Positions 1 through 8,412 of a DNA stretch of 64,000 bases are shown here, piece by piece. Numbering within the stretch: the stretch's first letter is position 1; each line of letters starts with the position of its first letter. The notes under the pieces were generated by a model that was not told where the DNA came from, did not search any database, and was given only the letters and a program-made list of their open reading frames with translations. A program made the translations under genes and the position numbers. This DNA is from Streptomyces albofaciens JCM 4342 (lineage in GTDB: Bacteria > Actinomycetota > Actinomycetes > Streptomycetales > Streptomycetaceae): the NCBI RefSeq assembly GCF_008634025.1, contig NZ_PDCM01000001.1, positions 2,043,501 to 2,107,500 on the forward strand. The letters run 5' to 3'.

Positions 1-125
1 TCACCGGCCTGGTCGGAGTCGGCCTGATCGTGCTGTCGTTCTGGTCGTCCGTGCGCAAGAACCGGCTGGAAGGCAAGACCGGGCAGGACTCCCGGGCAGA
101 GCCGGAAGTCACCTCCGGAGTGTGA
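1..125 (+). CDS. C-terminal end of a membrane protein (partial)
   Basis: An open frame enters from the left edge (first full codon at 3) and stops at 123-125. The visible 40 residues are a hydrophobic stretch (VGVGLIVLSFWSSV) followed by a charged tail, so this is probably the last membrane segment and cytoplasmic tail of an integral membrane protein. A perfect hairpin 28 bases after the stop ends the transcript. Streptomycete ter loci often carry TerC/DUF475-type membrane proteins next to terD genes, so that family is a guess from context only; too little is visible to recognise it. Confidence 0.6.
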   Translation, partial: TGLVGVGLIVLSFWSSVRKNRLEGKTGQDSRAEPEVTSGV

Positions 126-152
126 CGAGGGGCTGATTGAGGAACGCTCTCT

Positions 153-192
153 GCGGGGCGGCCATGGAGTGCTCACTCCATGGCCGCCCCGC
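153..192 (+). terminator. Strong rho-independent-type hairpin
   Basis: A perfect 18-bp stem (153-170 with 175-192) closes a 4-base loop (gctc). It lies just after the stop of the partial membrane gene and upstream of the TerD gene. There is no long T-run, which is usual for high-GC actinobacterial terminators. Confidence 0.8.
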
Positions 193-301
193 GGCCGTAC
201 CGGGCCACGGGGCGGCCGGGCACGGCGGAAGCAGGCAGCAAGTCGGGCCGTGGGCCATCGGGGCGGGCGGCCTTCGAGTCGGATCGATGGGGTGGGGCAA
301 G

Positions 302-1039
302 GTGTCGTTCTTCGACAGTTGGCGGCGGGGCGGGGCGCCGAAGTTCGAAGCCGGTGGCGCGTCGTACGTGGTCGAGTTGACCAAGCGCAACCCGATGGTC
401 TCGTTGACGAAGCAGGGCGCGGCCTCCGGGCACCTGCGGGTCAATCTGTCGTGGCAGATGCGCACGACCGACATCGGCATGCGCGGCTCGCAGCGCGGCG
501 GCAGCCTGCTGCGCAACCCCGGCAAGATGTTCAAGCCGGAGGTGGTGCAGGCGCAGGGGCCGGCGGTGGTCAAGATCGACCTGGACCTGGCCTGCCTGTA
601 CGAGCTCAAGGACGGCACCAAGGGCGTGGTGCAGCCGCTGGGGAACTTCCTCGGTGACATCAACGCCGCGCCGTATGTGAAGCTCAGCGGCGACGACCGG
701 TTCGGCTCGCCCTCCGGCGAAACGCTCTACATCAACCTCGACCACCGCGACGAGATCAAGCGCCTGCTGATCTTCGTCTACATCTACGACGGCACCCCGG
801 CGTTCGACCGCACCCACGCCGTCGTGACGCTCTACCCGAGCAACGGCCCCCGGGTGGAGATCAGCCTCGACGAACGGGCCCCCCAGGCCCGCTCCTGCGC
901 CATCTTCATGCTGGAGAACAACAAGGGCGACTTGACCGTCCGCCGCGAGGTCAAATACGTCTACGGCTTCCAGTCCGAACTGGACCGCCTGTACGGCTGG
1001 GGCCTCCAGTGGGGGCGGGGGTACAAGTCGAAGGTCTGA
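302..1039 (+). CDS. TerD family protein
   Basis: A 245-residue TerD-fold (calcium-binding stress protein) protein. Recognisable family segments are VELTKRNPMVSLTKQG near the N-terminus, the acidic KIDLDLACLYEL strand, YVKLSGDDRFG and the LYINLDHRDEIKRL block, then AFDRTHAVVTLYPSNGP and DERAPQARSCAIFML. It ends in YGFQSELDRLYGWGLQWGRGYK, a tail shared by the larger actinobacterial TerD paralogues. TerD proteins act in the cytoplasm in tellurite and other stress responses and bind Ca2+. The start is uncertain: GTG at 302 (MSFFDSW) fits the family, and an in-frame ATG at 287 is the alternative. It is convergent with the second TerD gene and belongs with the ter operon further right. Confidence 0.88.
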   Translation: MSFFDSWRRGGAPKFEAGGASYVVELTKRNPMVSLTKQGAASGHLRVNLSWQMRTTDIGMRGSQRGGSLLRNPGKMFKPEVVQAQGPAVVKIDLDLACLYELKDGTKGVVQPLGNFLGDINAAPYVKLSGDDRFGSPSGETLYINLDHRDEIKRLLIFVYIYDGTPAFDRTHAVVTLYPSNGPRVEISLDERAPQARSCAIFMLENNKGDLTVRREVKYVYGFQSELDRLYGWGLQWGRGYKSKV

Positions 1040-1295
1040 GGGACCGGTCCGGGGCGGCGGTGCGGGGGAAACGTCACGGCCGGGTGTTCTGACGGGGCTG
1101 GCGGGGGCTGGTGGGGGCTGGCGGGGTGCCTGCCCCTGGGGTGAGGCTCGGGCTGTTCCGGGTGGGGCATGGACTGCCGGTGGCGGGGCGCCGGGGATAC
1201 GTCATGGCTGAGGGCCATTGACGTGGTTCGGCGGGGAGCCCTGCCCCTGGGGCGGCGGCCGGGCTGTCCCGTCTGGGGTAGCGATCCGGACGCCT

Positions 1296-1331
1296 GCGTA
1301 CCGGCTGGTGTTTGCGTACCGGCTGGTGTTT
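1296..1331. repeat. 18-bp perfect tandem duplication in a 416-bp intergenic gap
   Basis: The unit gcgtaccggctggtgttt occurs twice back to back. It lies in the gene-free stretch 1040-1455 between the 3' ends of two convergent terD genes. The rest of that gap is GC-rich with no convincing gene, RNA or strong terminator hairpin. Confidence 0.8.
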
Positions 1332-1455
1332 GCGCGCGTGCCCGTGCGCGTGCGGGCACTCGGGGCGAGGCGTGCGCGCCGTTGGTCCGCGGGGTGCCGG
1401 GCTGCCCGCCTGCCGTGGGCGCGGCCCTTTGCGGCGGCGGGCTGCCGGTCGCCGG

Positions 1456-2736
1456 TCAGCGGTGCTGGAACTGCGGCCCTTGTGGCGGCAGGACGAAATT
1501 CGGGTCCGGGACCGGGCCCGGGGGCTGCTGGGGATAGCCATAGGCCGGCGGGGCCGGGACGGCCGGGCCCATCGGCCCCGCCGGATACGGCTGGTGCTGA
1601 GGCTGCTGCGGAGGTTGCGGATAGCCGTACGCGGGCTGCGACTGCGGCTGCTGCGGCATCGGGCCGGGATACCCGTACGCGGGCTGGGCAGGCGGCTGTG
1701 CCGGGGGCGGCGGGAAATTCTGGGTGCTCGGCGGGTAGCCGTAGCCACCACCGGTGGGCTGCGGCTGGGGCGGGAACGCGGCAGCCGGTGCCCCGGCGGG
1801 TGGTGCCGTGGCCGGCGGAGCGCTCGTCGGCGGGGCGGCGGGCGGGGGCAGGGGGAAGGAGTCCGGCTCCGCCTGGGCGGCCGGTGCGGCGGTGGGGGCC
1901 GGGGCCGGAACTGGAGGCGATGCCGTCTGCGACGGGTCCGGGTCAGGGAGGTGCTGGGTGGCGGCCTCGGGGTTCGACACGGCCGAGGGGGCATCCGCCT
2001 CGCGGGCGCTCGCCGCTGCGGCACTGCCGGCCGGTGCTGTGTCGCCGGTCGTCGGGGCGTCACCGGCTGTGGTGGCGGGCGTGGGCGCGGGGACGGGCGC
2101 GGGGGGCCCGGAAGCGGCCGTAGTCGCCGGGGCCGGGGCCGGGGCGGGCGGCGTGGAGGCGGCCGTGCCGGGATCGGCGGCCGCGGCAGCGTCGTCCTCC
2201 TCCACCGAGATCCCGAACTCGGTGGCCAGGCCGTTCAGCCCCTGCTCATACCCCTGTCCCAGCGCACGGAACTTCCACTGATCACCACGCCGGTACAACT
2301 CGCCGCAGATCAGGGCCGTCTCCTTGCCCGTCTCCGGCACCACGTCGAACACCGCGATCGGCTCGTCCTCCCCGGAGGAGGCGTCGTAGAGCAGTACGCG
2401 CAGGTCCCGCACATGGGCAAAGGTCCCGCCGTCCGCCGACGCGGTGAGCATGACACGGTCCACCGACGCTTCGAGGGCGGACAGATCCGCCTCGATCGTG
2501 TCGGCCAGGCCGTCGGTCAGCCGCGTCTTCGGCAGGTGCCGCACCAGGCCGCTGGGGTGGCGGGGCTGGTTGTAGAAGACGAAGTCCGCATCGGAACGCA
2601 CGCGGCCGTCGGCGGCGAGCAGCAGGGCCGAGGCATCGACATCGGGTACTCCGGCGCCGGGCGTCCAGCGCACCACGGCCCGGACCGCCGTGGCGTCGAG
2701 GGGTACGTTCGACCCTTTCAGCATCGCGTGCGTCAT
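1456..2736 (-). CDS. terD: TerD family protein with long Pro/Ala/Tyr-Gly-rich tail
   Basis: A 426-residue protein. Residues 1 to about 190 are a canonical TerD domain (MLKGSNVPL start motif, VRWTPG, DASALLL, DFVFYNQP, FAHVRDLRVLLYD, then ICGELYRRGDQWKFRALGQGY). The remaining 235 residues are low complexity: an Ala/Pro linker, then repeated PAYGYP and PQQPQ-like segments. Such tails are common on streptomycete TerD paralogues and resemble intrinsically disordered, possibly condensate-forming regions (inference). The ATG at 2736 is chosen because a purine-rich gggaaggcagg sequence precedes it. It is divergent from the lyase-led operon with a 219-bp shared control region. Confidence 0.93.
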   Translation of the reverse strand: MTHAMLKGSNVPLDATAVRAVVRWTPGAGVPDVDASALLLAADGRVRSDADFVFYNQPRHPSGLVRHLPKTRLTDGLADTIEADLSALEASVDRVMLTASADGGTFAHVRDLRVLLYDASSGEDEPIAVFDVVPETGKETALICGELYRRGDQWKFRALGQGYEQGLNGLATEFGISVEEDDAAAAADPGTAASTPPAPAPAPATTAASGPPAPVPAPTPATTAGDAPTTGDTAPAGSAAAASAREADAPSAVSNPEAATQHLPDPDPSQTASPPVPAPAPTAAPAAQAEPDSFPLPPPAAPPTSAPPATAPPAGAPAAAFPPQPQPTGGGYGYPPSTQNFPPPPAQPPAQPAYGYPGPMPQQPQSQPAYGYPQPPQQPQHQPYPAGPMGPAVPAPPAYGYPQQPPGPVPDPNFVLPPQGPQFQHR

Positions 2737-2955
2737 GCTCGTAATCCTGCCTTCCCGGAGGTCGGAGGGACAACGCGGGGGCCTCACCGGCGTGGCCCGG
2801 CCGGTCCCCGCGACACCCTGCCGTCATGCGCGGGTCATGTGCTTTTCACACGGGCGGGAACTTTCCCGTCGCAGCCACACGTACGATTACCGGCCGGATC
2901 CAGACAGCGAGTCGCCGCGGGGTGGCCCCGGCCCCGCCTGCTCACGGGGAGTTCT

Positions 2956-4128
2956 ATGCGTCATTTTGGGCACCTTGCGCCCGATATCCGGAACGCTTTG
3001 TTCCACAAGGAGCCGGTCGAGTTCACCGCCGACTCCCCGCCCGGCACGCTCTCGGCGGCCCTCGGCGCGACGCTCTACAGTCCTGCCACCCGCCCCAAGC
3101 TCGCCGAGGACATCCTCAAGCAGGCCGGTCGCGGCGTGGTGTCCATGGTGCTCTGCCTGGAGGACTCCATCAGCGACGCCGATGTGGTGGCTGGTGAGGA
3201 GAACCTCGTACGGCAGTTCACGGCCCTCGCCGGAGAGCCCGGGAACGGTGCGGACCTCCCGCTGCTCTTCATACGGGTCCGCACGGCAGCCCAGATCCCG
3301 GACCTGGTACGTCGACTGGGCCCCGCCGTGCGGCTGTTGTCTGGATTCGTACTGCCCAAGTTCACCGAGGAGCGGGGTGTTCCGTTCCTGGAGGCGCTGG
3401 CCGGCGCGGAGGCGGACTGCGGGCGGCGGCTGTTCGCGATGCCGGTGCTGGAGTCGCCCGAACTGCTCCATCTGGAGAGCCGCGGCGAAACGCTGCGGGG
3501 CATCGCGCGCACCGTGGACAAATACCGTGACCGGATACTGGCCCTGCGCCTCGGCGTCACGGACTTCTGCTCGGCCTACGGCCTGCGCCGGGCCCCCGAC
3601 ATGACCGCGTATGACGTGCAGATCGTCGCGTCCGTGATTGCTGACGTGGTGAACGTGCTCGGCCGGGCGGACGGCACCGGGTTCACGGTCACCGGTCCGG
3701 TGTGGGAGTACTTCCGGCTGCACGAGCGGATGTTCAAGCCGCAGCTGCGGCAAAGCCCGTTCCTGGGCCGGGCGGAGGAGCTCCGGACGGCCTTGATCGA
3801 GCACGACATGGACGGTCTGCTGCGCGAGATCGAACTCGACCGTGCCAACGGCCTGCAGGGCAAGACCTGCATCCACCCCTCGCACGTGGCGCCGGTGCAC
3901 GCGCTCTCGGTCGTCAGCCACGAGGAGTTCAGCGACGCCGTGGACATCCTGCGGCCCGAGCGGGGCGCCGGCGGCGTCCTGCGCTCCGCCTACACGAACA
4001 AGATGAACGAGATCAAACCGCACCGTGCCTGGGCCGAACGGACTCTCCTGCGGGCCGAGGCGTTCGGTGTGGCCCGCGAGGGCGTCGGCTTCGTGGAACT
4101 GCTGACGGCGAGCCTCCCGCACACCTGA
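2956..4128 (+). CDS. HpcH/HpaI-like C-C bond lyase of ter operon
   Basis: A 390-residue TIM-barrel protein of the HpcH/HpaI aldolase/citrate lyase superfamily, in the branch named C-C_Bond_Lyase that occurs almost only in Ter operons. Visible superfamily features are the early VVSMVLCLEDSI strand, RVRTAAQIPDL, FVLPKFTEE, MPVLESPELL and LRLGVTDFCSAYGLRR, and later QGKTCIHPSHV, as in CitE-like enzymes. Comparative genomics (Anantharaman, Iyer and Aravind) predicts a role in making a nucleoside-like metabolite with the PRTases that follow; the substrate is unknown. ATG at 2956 follows a ggga ribosome site. It is first of a four-gene run (72 bp to the next gene). Confidence 0.9.
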   Translation: MRHFGHLAPDIRNALFHKEPVEFTADSPPGTLSAALGATLYSPATRPKLAEDILKQAGRGVVSMVLCLEDSISDADVVAGEENLVRQFTALAGEPGNGADLPLLFIRVRTAAQIPDLVRRLGPAVRLLSGFVLPKFTEERGVPFLEALAGAEADCGRRLFAMPVLESPELLHLESRGETLRGIARTVDKYRDRILALRLGVTDFCSAYGLRRAPDMTAYDVQIVASVIADVVNVLGRADGTGFTVTGPVWEYFRLHERMFKPQLRQSPFLGRAEELRTALIEHDMDGLLREIELDRANGLQGKTCIHPSHVAPVHALSVVSHEEFSDAVDILRPERGAGGVLRSAYTNKMNEIKPHRAWAERTLLRAEAFGVAREGVGFVELLTASLPHT

Positions 4129-4200
4129 CGCGCAGCACGCCTCGGCAGCCGGGGCGGCTGCTGCCCCACCGGGCCGACAACACCCAGGAAGCAACGGACG

Positions 4201-5745
4201 ATGACGACGACGGCGGAAGAGACGAAGGAGACGGGCACAGTGGTGTGGACGGGAGAGTGGGTCGCACAGCGGCTCGGTGTCTCGCTGAGCGGCGGACCCG
4301 AACTGTCCCGGCTGCTGGGCCTGGCGCTGCGGCGCAACCCCAAGCGGGCTCATCTGCTCGTGTCGAACGTTCTCGGCAAGCACGTACCGCAGCGGCCGGA
4401 AGCGGTTCACGGCGCGGGGGTCGGGCTGGGGCGCCGGGTCCGGGAACTGCTGGGCGACGCGGACGCGGCACGCGCCGTCGTCCTGGGATACGCGGAGACC
4501 GCGACCGGGCTCGGCCACAGCGTGGCCGACGGGCTGGCGCTCGCGCCGTACCTGCACTCCACGCGGCGGCCGGTCGCGGGAGTGGCGCAAGCGGGCGGCT
4601 TCGAGGAGGAGCACAGCCACGCCACCTCGCACCTTCTGCTCCCCGAGGACCCCTCGTTGCTGGCCGGGGACGGCCCCCTGGTCCTCGTCGACGACGAGTT
4701 CTCCACCGGCCGCACGGTCCTGAACACCATCAAGGCCCTGCACGTCCGCTTCCCGCGCGAGCGGTACGTCGTCGTCGCCCTGGTCGACATGCGCTCGGAA
4801 GCGGACCGCAGCCACTTGGACAAGTTCGCCGCGGACCTGGGCGCGCGGGTCGATCTCGTTTCCCTGGCCGCCGGAGGCGTACAGCTCCCGGCCGACGTTC
4901 TCGAACGGGGCCGGGCCCTCGTCGCGGCTCACCAGACCCCCGCGCCGACGCAAGCGTCCGGTGCGTCGGGGGCCGTGGGGGCTCCCGACGGGGGTGCGGC
5001 TCCTGACGGGGATGTGGCTCCTGACGGGGGTGCGGCTTCGGGCGGGGTCCCGGTCTCGGGCGGGGGCGTGGCCTCGGCCGGGCTCGCGACCCCGGCTGAG
5101 ATCACTACCTCGGGCGGCACTGCGGCTGTGGCCGGTGCCACCGGCCGGCGGCTTCCCGAGCGCGTCGATCTCGGCTGGCCCGAGGGCGTGCCGGACGGCG
5201 GTCGGCACGGTTTCACACCCGCGCACCGGGCCCGTCTGGAAAGCGCCCTCCCCGGCATGGCGGCGCGTATCGCCGACCGGCTCGCCGGTGCCCGCCGGGT
5301 GCTGGTCCTCGGCAACGAGGAGCTGATGTACGCGCCGCTGCGCCTCGCCGGTGCCCTGGACGACGCGACACCGGCCGAGGTCTATTTCTCGACCACCACC
5401 CGCTCGCCGGTCCTCGCCGTGGACGATCCCGGATACGCCATCCGCACCCGGCTCACCTTCCCCGCCCATGACCGGCCGGCCGACGGGCCGGGGGAGCGGT
5501 ACGCGTACAACGTCGCGGCCGGTACGGACTCGCAGCGCCGCTTCGACGCGATCGTCGCCGTCACCGACTCCTGCGGCGACTCTCCGCAACTCCACAGCAC
5601 CGACGGCCTCCTGGCACAGCTCGCCGCCCACACCGACCGGCTGCTGCTCGCCGTCATCCCCTCCTACACCCCGGCGTACGCGCTGCCGCAGACGCCGGAG
5701 CCCGCCCCGCAGCCCACGCCCGACGCCACGCAACGACAGGTCTGA
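4201..5745 (+). CDS. TRSP-type phosphoribosyltransferase of ter operon
   Basis: A 514-residue protein. The N-terminal half is a phosphoribosyltransferase with a clear PRPP loop, LVLVDDEFSTGRTVLNTI, and an upstream GYAETATGLGHSVAD segment. The C-terminal third (ERVDLGWPEG, HRARLESALPGMAARIADRL, VLVLGNEELMYAPLRLAGAL, YNVAAGTDSQRRFDAIVAVTDSCG) matches the TRSP domain that accompanies this PRTase in Ter loci. Between them, around residues 240-320, is a Gly/Ala/Asp-rich linker of six-residue repeats (APDGGA type). The predicted role is formation of a base-ribose link in the Ter-associated nucleoside pathway. It ends 3 bp before the next gene. Confidence 0.9.
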   Translation: MTTTAEETKETGTVVWTGEWVAQRLGVSLSGGPELSRLLGLALRRNPKRAHLLVSNVLGKHVPQRPEAVHGAGVGLGRRVRELLGDADAARAVVLGYAETATGLGHSVADGLALAPYLHSTRRPVAGVAQAGGFEEEHSHATSHLLLPEDPSLLAGDGPLVLVDDEFSTGRTVLNTIKALHVRFPRERYVVVALVDMRSEADRSHLDKFAADLGARVDLVSLAAGGVQLPADVLERGRALVAAHQTPAPTQASGASGAVGAPDGGAAPDGDVAPDGGAASGGVPVSGGGVASAGLATPAEITTSGGTAAVAGATGRRLPERVDLGWPEGVPDGGRHGFTPAHRARLESALPGMAARIADRLAGARRVLVLGNEELMYAPLRLAGALDDATPAEVYFSTTTRSPVLAVDDPGYAIRTRLTFPAHDRPADGPGERYAYNVAAGTDSQRRFDAIVAVTDSCGDSPQLHSTDGLLAQLAAHTDRLLLAVIPSYTPAYALPQTPEPAPQPTPDATQRQV

Positions 5746-5748
5746 CCG

Positions 5749-6894
5749 ATGCCTCTCCCCGAGCCGCTGCGCGGCCCCGCCTTCTCCTCCTACGCCCCCG
5801 ACGAGGTCGGCTGGCTGCTCCAGGACCTGTCCTCGGTCAGCCTGGAAGCGCCGACCGAGGAGCGCGAGGAGGCGATTCAGGCCGGTGGCGCGCACTACGC
5901 CGAATCGCTGCCCGTCGAATACCAGCCGAGCGAGCAGTACCAGGCGCTGTTCCACAGCGCTCTGGCGACCTCCGCCGGCCGTATCGCACGCGCCGTCGGC
6001 ACCGTCACGGAAACCGTGCTCGCCGAGCGCTCCCCCCGGCCGGTACTGGTCTCTCTGGCCCGCGCCGGCACCCCGGTGGGCGTCCTGATGCGCCGCTGGG
6101 CACAGTACGCCCACGGGCTCGACCTGCCGCACTACGCCGTCTCGATCGTGCGCGGCCGCGGCATCGACACCACCGCCCTGCGCTGGCTGGCCGCCCACCA
6201 CGATCCCGCGGACGTCGTCTTCGTCGACGGCTGGACGGGCAAGGGCGCCATCACCCGCGAACTCGCGGAGGCCCTGCGGGACTTCCCCGGCTTCGACCCG
6301 CGGATCGCCGTCCTCGCCGATCCCGGCGGCTGCGTGGAGACCTACGGCACCCGCGACGACTTCCTCATCCCGTCCGCCTGTCTCAACTCCACCGTCTCCG
6401 GCCTGATCTCGCGCACCGTACTGCGCGACGACCTCGTGGGGCCCGACGACTTCCACGGCGGCAAGTTCTACCGCGACCTGGCCGACGCCGACCTGTCGCG
6501 GACGTTCATCGACACGGTCGCCGCGTGCTTCGACGAGGTCGCCGAACAGGTCGCCTCCGATGCGAAGGAACTGGCCGCGGCCGACCGGACGCCCACCTGG
6601 GCGGGCTGGGCCGCGGTCGAGCGGATCAGTGAGGCGTACGGCATCCACGACGTCAATCTCGTGAAGCCGGGGGTCGGTGAGACCACGCGGGTACTGCTCC
6701 GGCGGGTCCCCTGGAAGATTCTGGCCCGGCGCGGTGCCGGTACGGACCTTGATCATGTGCGTCTCCTGGCTGAACAGCGGGGCGTACCCGTCGAAGAGGT
6801 CGACGAACTCCCCTACTCCTGCGTGGGCTTGATCCACCCGCGCTACACGCGGGGCGCGACGGGTGCGGACGGCAAGGCGGTGACCGCGCTGTGA
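5749..6894 (+). CDS. StiP/PELOTA phosphoribosyltransferase-like protein of ter operon
   Basis: A 381-residue protein of the family annotated as cysteine protease StiP but reinterpreted as a PRTase-like fold fused to a PELOTA RNA-binding domain. The PRTase-like part has VVFVDGWTGKGAITREL in place of a classical PRPP loop, plus LVSLARAGTPVGVLMRR and a conserved PSACLNSTVSGLISRTVL block. The last ~95 residues (WAAVERISEAYGIHD, KPGVGETTRVLLRRVPWKIL, GVPVEEVDELPYSCVGLI) form the PELOTA-like domain. It sits 3 bp after the TRSP gene and overlaps the HAD gene by 4 bp, so it is translationally coupled. The protease annotation is doubtful. Confidence 0.9.
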   Translation: MPLPEPLRGPAFSSYAPDEVGWLLQDLSSVSLEAPTEEREEAIQAGGAHYAESLPVEYQPSEQYQALFHSALATSAGRIARAVGTVTETVLAERSPRPVLVSLARAGTPVGVLMRRWAQYAHGLDLPHYAVSIVRGRGIDTTALRWLAAHHDPADVVFVDGWTGKGAITRELAEALRDFPGFDPRIAVLADPGGCVETYGTRDDFLIPSACLNSTVSGLISRTVLRDDLVGPDDFHGGKFYRDLADADLSRTFIDTVAACFDEVAEQVASDAKELAAADRTPTWAGWAAVERISEAYGIHDVNLVKPGVGETTRVLLRRVPWKILARRGAGTDLDHVRLLAEQRGVPVEEVDELPYSCVGLIHPRYTRGATGADGKAVTAL

Positions 6895-7712
6895 GCACAC
6901 TCGTCGCCAGCGACCTGGACCGCACCCTCATCTATTCGGCCGCCGCGCTCGACCTGGCCATGCCCGACGCCGAGGCGCCGCGTCTGCTCTGCGTCGAGGT
7001 CTACGAGCGCCGGCCGCTCTCCTACATGACGGAGACGGCGGCGGAACTGCTGGCCGAACTCGCCGACACCACCACATTCGTCCCCACGACCACGCGCACC
7101 CGTGAGCAGTACGGACGCATTCACCTCCCGGGCCGCGCCCCACGCTTCGCCATCTGCGCGAACGGCGGCCACCTGCTCGTGGACGGTGAGTCCGACCGCG
7201 ACTGGCAGCGCACCGTCACTGCGCGGCTCACCGCCGAGTGCGCCACGCTCGACGAGGTCCGCGCGCATCTGCTGCACAGCGCCGATCCGGCCTGGCTGCT
7301 CAAGGAGCGCGTCGCCGAGGACCTCTTCGCCTACCTGGTCGTGGAGCGCTCGCTGCTGCCGCAGACCTGGGTCAAGGAACTCGCCGAGTGGGCGGAGGCC
7401 CGCGGCTGGACCGTCTCGCTCCAAGGCAGGAAGATCTACGCAGTACCGAAGCCGCTCACCAAGAGCGCTGCCGTGGCGGAAGTGGCCCGGCGAACCGGGG
7501 CCGAGCAGACACTCGCCGCCGGCGACTCGTTGCTGGACGCCGACCTGCTGCTGGCGGCGGACCGCGGCTGGCGCCCCGGACACGGGGAGCTGGCGGCTGC
7601 CGGGTGGGACGCCCAGCACGTCACCGCACTGAGCGAGTGCGGAGTCGCGGCGGGCGAGGAGATCCTGCGGGCCTTCACCCGCGCCGCCGCTGCCCCGGTC
7701 CGTTCCTGCTGA
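6891..7712 (+). CDS. HAD-superfamily hydrolase of ter operon
   Basis: A 273-residue HAD phosphatase. Motif I is ASDLDRTLIY (Asp8 nucleophile, Asp10 acid/base), the sugar-phosphatase-like cap lies in the middle, the motif III lysine is probably in PKPLTKSAAVAEVARR, and motif IV is LAAGDSLLDADLLLAAD. The GTG start at 6891 overlaps the stop of the preceding gene (GTGA), so the four-gene operon is tightly coupled. In Ter loci this HAD is predicted to dephosphorylate the nucleoside-like product. Its last 38 bases overlap the convergent DedA gene. Confidence 0.9.
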   Translation: MSTLVASDLDRTLIYSAAALDLAMPDAEAPRLLCVEVYERRPLSYMTETAAELLAELADTTTFVPTTTRTREQYGRIHLPGRAPRFAICANGGHLLVDGESDRDWQRTVTARLTAECATLDEVRAHLLHSADPAWLLKERVAEDLFAYLVVERSLLPQTWVKELAEWAEARGWTVSLQGRKIYAVPKPLTKSAAVAEVARRTGAEQTLAAGDSLLDADLLLAADRGWRPGHGELAAAGWDAQHVTALSECGVAAGEEILRAFTRAAAAPVRSC

Positions 7713-8304
7713 GCCGTACACCCAGGAAGGCCAGCACCGCCAGCCCGGCAGCCACCAGGACCACCTTTGAGTACGCGTCCGCATAGCCGGTCACTTCCTC
7801 CCAGTTCTCGCCGAGCGCGTGGCCGGCGAGAACGAAGATCGAATTCCAGATCAGACTTCCGAGCGTGGTCAAGAGGAGAAAGGCCGGTACCGGCATGCGC
7901 TCGATGCCGGCCGGTATCGATATCAGGCTGCGGAAGATCGGAATCATCCGACCGAAGAACACCGCCTTGGTGCCGTGCCGCTGGAACCAGCGCTCGGTCT
8001 TCTCGATGTCCGACACCTTGACCAGGGGCAGCCCGGCGGCGATCGCCAGCATGCGGGCCCGGCCGAGCGCCGCGCCGACGCCGTACAGCGCCAGCGCGCC
8101 GAGCACCGATCCGAGCGTCGTCCACGCGAGCGCGGAGAACAGGGACATCCGGCCCTGGCCCGCCGCGAACCCGGCCAGCGGCAGGATCAGCTCACTCGGC
8201 AGGGGCGGGAAGAGGTTCTCGGCGGCGATCGCCAGGCCCGCGCCGGGCGCGCCGAGGGTGTCCATGAGGTCGGTGATCCAGCTTGTTTCCGCGAGTTCGT
8301 TCAT
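7675..8304 (-). CDS. DedA family membrane protein
   Basis: A 209-residue inner-membrane protein of the DedA/VTT family (lipid scramblase or flippase-like, half-helix topology). Typical blocks are an early LENLFPPLPSELILPLAGF-like segment (here AENLFPPLPSELILPLAG), LGSVLGALALYGVGAALGR, FQRHGTKAVFFGRMIPIFRSL with ISIPAG, and WNSIFVLAGHALGENW. ATG at 8304 (MNELAE) is preferred over an upstream in-frame codon because the family starts here. The 3' end overlaps the HAD gene on the other strand by 38 bp. Confidence 0.93.
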   Translation of the reverse strand: MNELAETSWITDLMDTLGAPGAGLAIAAENLFPPLPSELILPLAGFAAGQGRMSLFSALAWTTLGSVLGALALYGVGAALGRARMLAIAAGLPLVKVSDIEKTERWFQRHGTKAVFFGRMIPIFRSLISIPAGIERMPVPAFLLLTTLGSLIWNSIFVLAGHALGENWEEVTGYADAYSKVVLVAAGLAVLAFLGVRLSRNGPGQRRRG

Positions 8305-8412
8305 GCTTCGACGGTAGAAATTCGCGGGTGCCGGCACATTGCGGAAAACCGCACAGAACACTGTGGTTTTCCGCAGTGTGGAGGCGTCGGCGCAGCCACT
8401 AGCGTTTTGATC

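Noticed and set aside
5749..6894. Annotation as a cysteine protease (StiP)
   Set aside because: The visible motif pattern and the operon fit a PRTase-like fold plus PELOTA domain; no Cys-His protease dyad could be made out.
2887..6900. A very long open frame (1337 codons) on the minus strand opposite the ter operon
   Set aside because: It is the antisense shadow of high-GC genes; the plus-strand genes have recognisable domains, starts and ribosome sites.
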